Below are positions 60,757-64,000 of a stretch of DNA of 64,000 bases, piece by piece (the first letter of the stretch is position 1; each line of letters begins with the position of its first letter). The notes beneath the pieces are model-generated. The model saw only the letters and a list, made by a program, of their open reading frames with translations. It was not told the origin of the DNA and made no database searches. Source of the stretch: Paenibacillus sp. 1781tsa1. GTDB taxonomy: Bacteria > Bacillota > Bacilli > Paenibacillales > Paenibacillaceae. Where the stretch lies: NCBI RefSeq assembly GCF_024159265.1, contig NZ_JAMYWY010000001.1, positions 5,332,001 to 5,396,000 on the forward strand, read 5' to 3'. Position numbers and translations under genes: made by a program.

Positions 60757-61293
60757 TTATAAATCTTTAAGTACATTTTCATCCCATTCCGACACACGCA
60801 GTACGCCATCTACAACATCCACCACAACAACACGGGCTCCCGCCGCAATGGGGAGGTGTTCAAAACTGGATGCCGTTTGAATCGTACTACCGGATGCAAA
60901 ACGGATCATCACTTCGCCAAAACCTTTTTCCGGCACCGGAATGGTAATTTCCCCAATTTTTCCAGATAACTCTTTCATTGAAAATGCAATCGAAACATCG
61001 CTGTTACGCATCGGTTTGATATATGCGAAGAATACCAGCATGGCTGCAGCAATACCTATAAGCAGGGATAGTATTAGACCGGACATTGCACTTAATGAAC
61101 TATAACGTGTCAGCATAATGCCTGCCCCACCAAAGGTTGTAATGGAACCAGCTAACACAACGGGTTTGAAAAAATCAAGACCTGGCATCTCAAAAGCTCC
61201 GTCCAGCAAGCCGTCAATCAAGTCACCCAGCACAAGGCTGACAACCGCAAATATGGCCCCTCCGATCAGACACCCCCAATAAATCGTCTCCAT
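60757..61293 (-). CDS. NfeD-like membrane protein (YuaF-type)
   Basis: A 178-aa NfeD-family membrane protein of the short (protease-less) kind, usually encoded with a flotillin. Three to four hydrophobic segments lie in residues 1-110; the C-terminal 70 residues form an OB-like soluble domain ('IGEITIPVPEKGFGEVMIRF', 'GARVVVVDVVDGVLRV'). The ATG at 61293 has GGAGG about 8 nt upstream; the frame is open a further 17 codons upstream without a better site. It is first in the yuaF-floT operon. Confidence 0.9.
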   Translation of the reverse strand: METIYWGCLIGGAIFAVVSLVLGDLIDGLLDGAFEMPGLDFFKPVVLAGSITTFGGAGIMLTRYSSLSAMSGLILSLLIGIAAAMLVFFAYIKPMRNSDVSIAFSMKELSGKIGEITIPVPEKGFGEVMIRFASGSTIQTASSFEHLPIAAGARVVVVDVVDGVLRVSEWDENVLKDL

Positions 61294-61487
61294 CCCCTGT
61301 TCCTCCTCTCTCTGCCGCAAATTCATCCTAACTGGGCATTCCACATGTAAATAAATACGTAGCTAACATCAAAATGTTTCAAAATCTTTCCTCAAATGTA
61401 TTCTGGAGCCGATAATGGATATTATCACGACATTCTTTAGTTCATGCTTCAAGATCCTCCCTCATTCATGCACGCATCCTAGACATA

Positions 61488-61525
61488 GAAAAAACCGCAA
61501 GCCCCCATAAAGGAGACTTGCGGTT
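61488..61525 (-). terminator. terminator after the alcohol dehydrogenase gene
   Basis: AACCGCAAG/CTTGCGGTT stem continued by partial pairs, with a T-run on the minus strand, about 50 nt after the stop. Confidence 0.85.
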
Positions 61526-61573
61526 ATTGGACAACAGAATGTGTCCGTTCACTTGTCAGTAATTAGTATAGAA

Positions 61574-62737
61574 TTATAGAGAAGCCTTGTAGATGGATAC
61601 AACATCTTCCCGTTGCAGTTTCTTGAAGTTACCAAATGGGCCAAACAGCATAGCTTTATCAGCCATTACGTCGATCTGGCTATCATCGATATCGTAATCA
61701 GCCAAACGGTTAGGGGCACCAATGGATGTCCAGAATTTGCTGAGCGCATCGATACCTTCTTCGGCAATCTGTCTGTCCGACTTGCCTTCAGGATTCACTT
61801 CGAATACATTAATTGCCAGACGTTTGAATCGATCCACATTGACATCCAGATTATGCTTCATCCAGTGCGGGAACAAGATCGCCAGTCCGCCACCATGCGG
61901 GATATCATACACTGCAGATACTGCATGTTCGATATTATGTGTTGCCCAGTCTCCTGCGAGACCCATATTCAGCACACCATTCAATGCCATCGTTCCGCAA
62001 TACAGAATCGTTTCGCGCAGTTCATAGTTCTCCAGATCCTCAACCAGACGAGGGGCTGCTTCCATCACGGTACGCAGAATTGTCTCACAGAAGCCGAGTT
62101 GAACCGGCGTGTTCTCATCCAGATGGAAGTAATGCTCTAATACGTGGGACATCATATCCACCATACCGTATACCGTTTGGTCCAGCGGAACCGTGTATGT
62201 ATTCACTGGATCCAGGATGGAGAATGCAGGGAATGAATATGCGCTACCCCAGCCCAATTTTTCTTGTGTATCCTGATTCGTAATAACCGAACCGGAGTTC
62301 ATCTCCGAACCCGTTGCTGCCATCGTTAATACGGTACCAAGCGGAAGAGCGTCTTGTGCAACGGCTTTGCGCTGAGCAAAATCCCACATGTCGCCATCAT
62401 ATTTAGCACCTACAGCAATCGCTTTGGAGCAGTCCAGTACACTACCGCCACCTACAGCGAGAATCAGGTCAATGTTATTCGTTTTGCAAAGGTCTACCCC
62501 TTTATGCACCGTAGAAAGACGTGGGTTAGGTTCAACGCCTGCCAGTTCAGTCACTTCTGCTCCAGCTTCCTTAAGCAATCCGATCACTTGATCGTACAGA
62601 CCACTGCGTTTGATACTACCGCCACCATATACAAGCAGAACCCGTTTACCGTATTTCGGTACTTCTGTCTTTAATGCTTCCAGTTGTCCTTTACCGAATA
62701 TCAGACGGGTTGGATTATAGAATTGGAAAGATCTCAT
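61574..62737 (-). CDS. iron-containing alcohol dehydrogenase (BdhA/YugJ-like)
   Basis: A 387-aa group III (Fe-ADH) dehydrogenase, closest in style to NAD(P)H-dependent butanol dehydrogenases. N-terminal Rossmann-like region: 'FGKGQLEALKTEVPKYGKRV', 'GGGSIKRSG', 'GGGSVLDCSKAIAVGA'. Metal-binding region: 'MSHVLEHYFH' and 'HNIEHAVSAVYDIPHGGGLAI', providing the Asp and three His ligands. The ATG at 62737 (MRSFQFYNPT) has GGAGG 11 nt upstream; a TTG six codons before lacks a site. It is monocistronic. Likely role: reducing aldehydes or making butanol/ethanol; substrate not determined. Confidence 0.9.
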   Translation of the reverse strand: MRSFQFYNPTRLIFGKGQLEALKTEVPKYGKRVLLVYGGGSIKRSGLYDQVIGLLKEAGAEVTELAGVEPNPRLSTVHKGVDLCKTNNIDLILAVGGGSVLDCSKAIAVGAKYDGDMWDFAQRKAVAQDALPLGTVLTMAATGSEMNSGSVITNQDTQEKLGWGSAYSFPAFSILDPVNTYTVPLDQTVYGMVDMMSHVLEHYFHLDENTPVQLGFCETILRTVMEAAPRLVEDLENYELRETILYCGTMALNGVLNMGLAGDWATHNIEHAVSAVYDIPHGGGLAILFPHWMKHNLDVNVDRFKRLAINVFEVNPEGKSDRQIAEEGIDALSKFWTSIGAPNRLADYDIDDSQIDVMADKAMLFGPFGNFKKLQREDVVSIYKASL

Positions 62738-62830
62738 ATCTATTGTCGCCTCCAAGGGAGTTTAGAATTTTTAGTGCAACTCCAATTATAGTACCCCGTT
62801 TATAGAAAAACAAATCGATAGCCACTCACT

Positions 62831-63418
62831 TTATAACAATCCGTTAATCTCCAAATGTGCCCTAAACATCTCGCTTGTAGAAGGCAAATCTTCAGATGCT
62901 ACCCATGTTTCATGGGCCCATAACCCAGCCTGTTTGAATGCCCGCGGACAATGAATAAAGCACTCTTCCACATCCACAATGACAGCTGCACCTATAGTTT
63001 TACCACTCCAACCCATGCTTGCGATGAATTCTTCATCCTTGGTGATGGATGCTGTACCATTAATACGCAGCACTTCATTCATTCCCGGAATCAAAAAGAG
63101 CATACCGATGCCAGGGTTAGACAACATGTTCAACAACGAGTCTATCCGCCGATTACCCGGACGCTCAGGATAAACGAGTCGATATGTATCGTACACTTTT
63201 ACGAATCCCGCTCCGTCGCCCCGTGGTGACACATCACTTTTTCCATCATGATCGGACGTGGAGAGGAAAAATAATGGTGACATGGATATAAAGTTCTGAA
63301 CATGTGAATCCACAAATGAGATTGCCTTGTTACGCACATGTTCATGCGGTTCACCCACCATGCCTTGCAGTTCCTCAGCATCTGTAATCAATGGAATATC
63401 CAATGCATGCTTTTCCAA
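62831..63418 (-). CDS. pyridoxamine 5'-phosphate oxidase-type FMN protein
   Basis: A 195-aa flavoprotein of the PPOX split-barrel class. Typical features: 'FFLSTSDHDGKSDVSPRGD' (FMN site), 'RRIDSLLNMLSNPGIGMLFLIPG', 'LRINGTA' and, near the end, 'CFIHCPRAFKQAGLW'. These resemble the MSMEG_1061-like subgroup, whose substrates are unknown. The only reasonable start is the TTG at 63418; the ribosome site is weak (GGGG). It stands alone between adh and galT. Confidence 0.85.
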   Translation of the reverse strand: MEKHALDIPLITDAEELQGMVGEPHEHVRNKAISFVDSHVQNFISMSPLFFLSTSDHDGKSDVSPRGDGAGFVKVYDTYRLVYPERPGNRRIDSLLNMLSNPGIGMLFLIPGMNEVLRINGTASITKDEEFIASMGWSGKTIGAAVIVDVEECFIHCPRAFKQAGLWAHETWVASEDLPSTSEMFRAHLEINGLL

Positions 63419-63518
63419 GTTATTAACCCCATTTCCTCAATTCATTGTGGTACTCTAGGAATTCACTCCATTATAACTGGCTCGGAAGCTCATTCCAATG
63501 CACACCAATATCAAGAAC

Positions 63519-63558
63519 AACAAGAACACCCGCTCAAGATAGGGCGGGTGTTCTTGTT
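63519..63558 (-). terminator. terminator after galT
   Basis: A perfect 15-bp stem (AACAAGAACACCCGC and complement) in the gap 10 nt after the galT stop. T-rich and A-rich flanks let it work in either direction; it serves galT on the minus strand. Confidence 0.85.
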
Positions 63559-63567
63559 TGTTGACTG

Positions 63568-64000
63568 TTATTCCGTGTATCCCATGCTGCTCACAAAACG
63601 ACGGAAAGCCTGGCGGCCCGCTTCATCATATTTGTAGACACCTGCATGTTCCAGAATCTCGGCAAATTTTAAGCCGACTTCCTGCTGTACGATGGAAATG
63701 GCTTGTTCTTTGTCCAGGTTAGGACCAAATCGTTCAACCAGCTCTTCAGCCCAGCCCAGATGTTTGTTCAACACATGATCAGAAGCTTTGGCGGCTTCAG
63801 CAAGTTTGGCATCTCCAGCGAGAATATCTGCGATACTGTCCAGCTCTTCCTTCAAACGGCCAGGCAGGATGGCAAGTCCCATCACTTCGATCAGACCAAT
63901 GTTTTCTTTCTTCAGATGGTGCATTTCACGGTGAGGATGGAAAATCCCTTCAGGATGCACATCATTCGTACGATTGTTACGCAATACGAGATCCATCTCG
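63568..64000 (-). CDS. galT: UDP-glucose-hexose-1-phosphate uridylyltransferase, 5' end cut by the window edge
   Basis: The C-terminal 144 codons of a GalT of the Gram-positive (GalT2-type) class, which swaps UMP between UDP-glucose and galactose 1-phosphate in the Leloir pathway. 'EMDLVLRNNRTNDVHPEGIF' and 'HPHREMHHLKKENIGLIEVMG' are typical, and the frame stays open to the right edge of the window, so the apparent Met at 63996 is internal. The active-site part lies outside the window. Confidence 0.9.
   Translation of the reverse strand, partial: EMDLVLRNNRTNDVHPEGIFHPHREMHHLKKENIGLIEVMGLAILPGRLKEELDSIADILAGDAKLAEAAKASDHVLNKHLGWAEELVERFGPNLDKEQAISIVQQEVGLKFAEILEHAGVYKYDEAGRQAFRRFVSSMGYTE

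Overview
The window reads as chromosome of a Paenibacillus-type Gram-positive bacterium. Low-GC Firmicutes signals are everywhere: strong AAGGAGG-type ribosome sites, GTG/TTG starts, many rho-independent terminators, an SLH-domain surface protein, the YesMN-type two-component pair, a GlcT/RAT-controlled ptsG, mtlA-R-F-D, and the lpl/yte-type oligosaccharide operon. No rRNA, tRNA, insertion sequence, prophage or CRISPR array is visible. The genus is inferred from gene content; no search was run.

Layout. 1-6.9 kb: rtcB RNA ligase (cut at the left edge) behind a long leader with a 31-codon small ORF and an attenuator hairpin; a TerC-type transporter under a yybP-ykoY (Mn2+) riboswitch; a DUF3817 membrane protein; a GT4 glycosyltransferase; a WYL regulator with a HIRAN protein; an unrecognised 205-aa protein. 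7.2-18.3 kb: a seven-gene oligopeptide-type ABC operon (oppD, oppF, two permeases, a lipoprotein, a second oppF) ending in an AbgB-like M20 amidohydrolase, divergent from an AraC-type response regulator and a YesM-type kinase. 18.4-29.9 kb: ribosomal protein L25/Ctc, two type I pullulanases (the first with Ig-like and CBM41-like C-terminal domains), and an SLH protein followed by a 1,223-aa secreted Big_2 protein of unknown function. 30.2-39.1 kb: an lpl/yte-like operon (membrane AraC regulator, two permeases, two paralogous binding proteins, a GH105 hydrolase) with candidate cre sites.

39.2-42.0 kb: the most unusual locus. A sigma-A promoter drives a leader with a 7-codon peptide ORF whose 3' end sits in a 13-bp long-range stem, then two tandem intrinsic terminators, then a MutS2-like ATPase lacking the Smr nuclease domain, then a Cys-rich CWC protein. 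42.1-47.2 kb: mannitol operon mtlA-mtlR-mtlF-mtlD. 47.6-52.9 kb: gcvH, divergent from a tandem glycine riboswitch controlling gcvT-gcvPA-gcvPB. 53-53.6 kb: a gene-free, repeat-rich stretch. 53.7-59.0 kb: glcT, ptsG, ptsH, ptsI. 59.1-64 kb: NfeD/flotillin pair, iron-dependent alcohol dehydrogenase, an FMN-binding PPOX protein and the C-terminal part of galT (cut at the right edge).

Much of the window concerns carbohydrate uptake and its control. HPr, with its regulatory serine, and Enzyme I serve PtsG and the mannitol PTS, and candidate CcpA (cre) sites lie upstream of pullulanase 1, the lpl-like permease operon, its regulator and mtlA.
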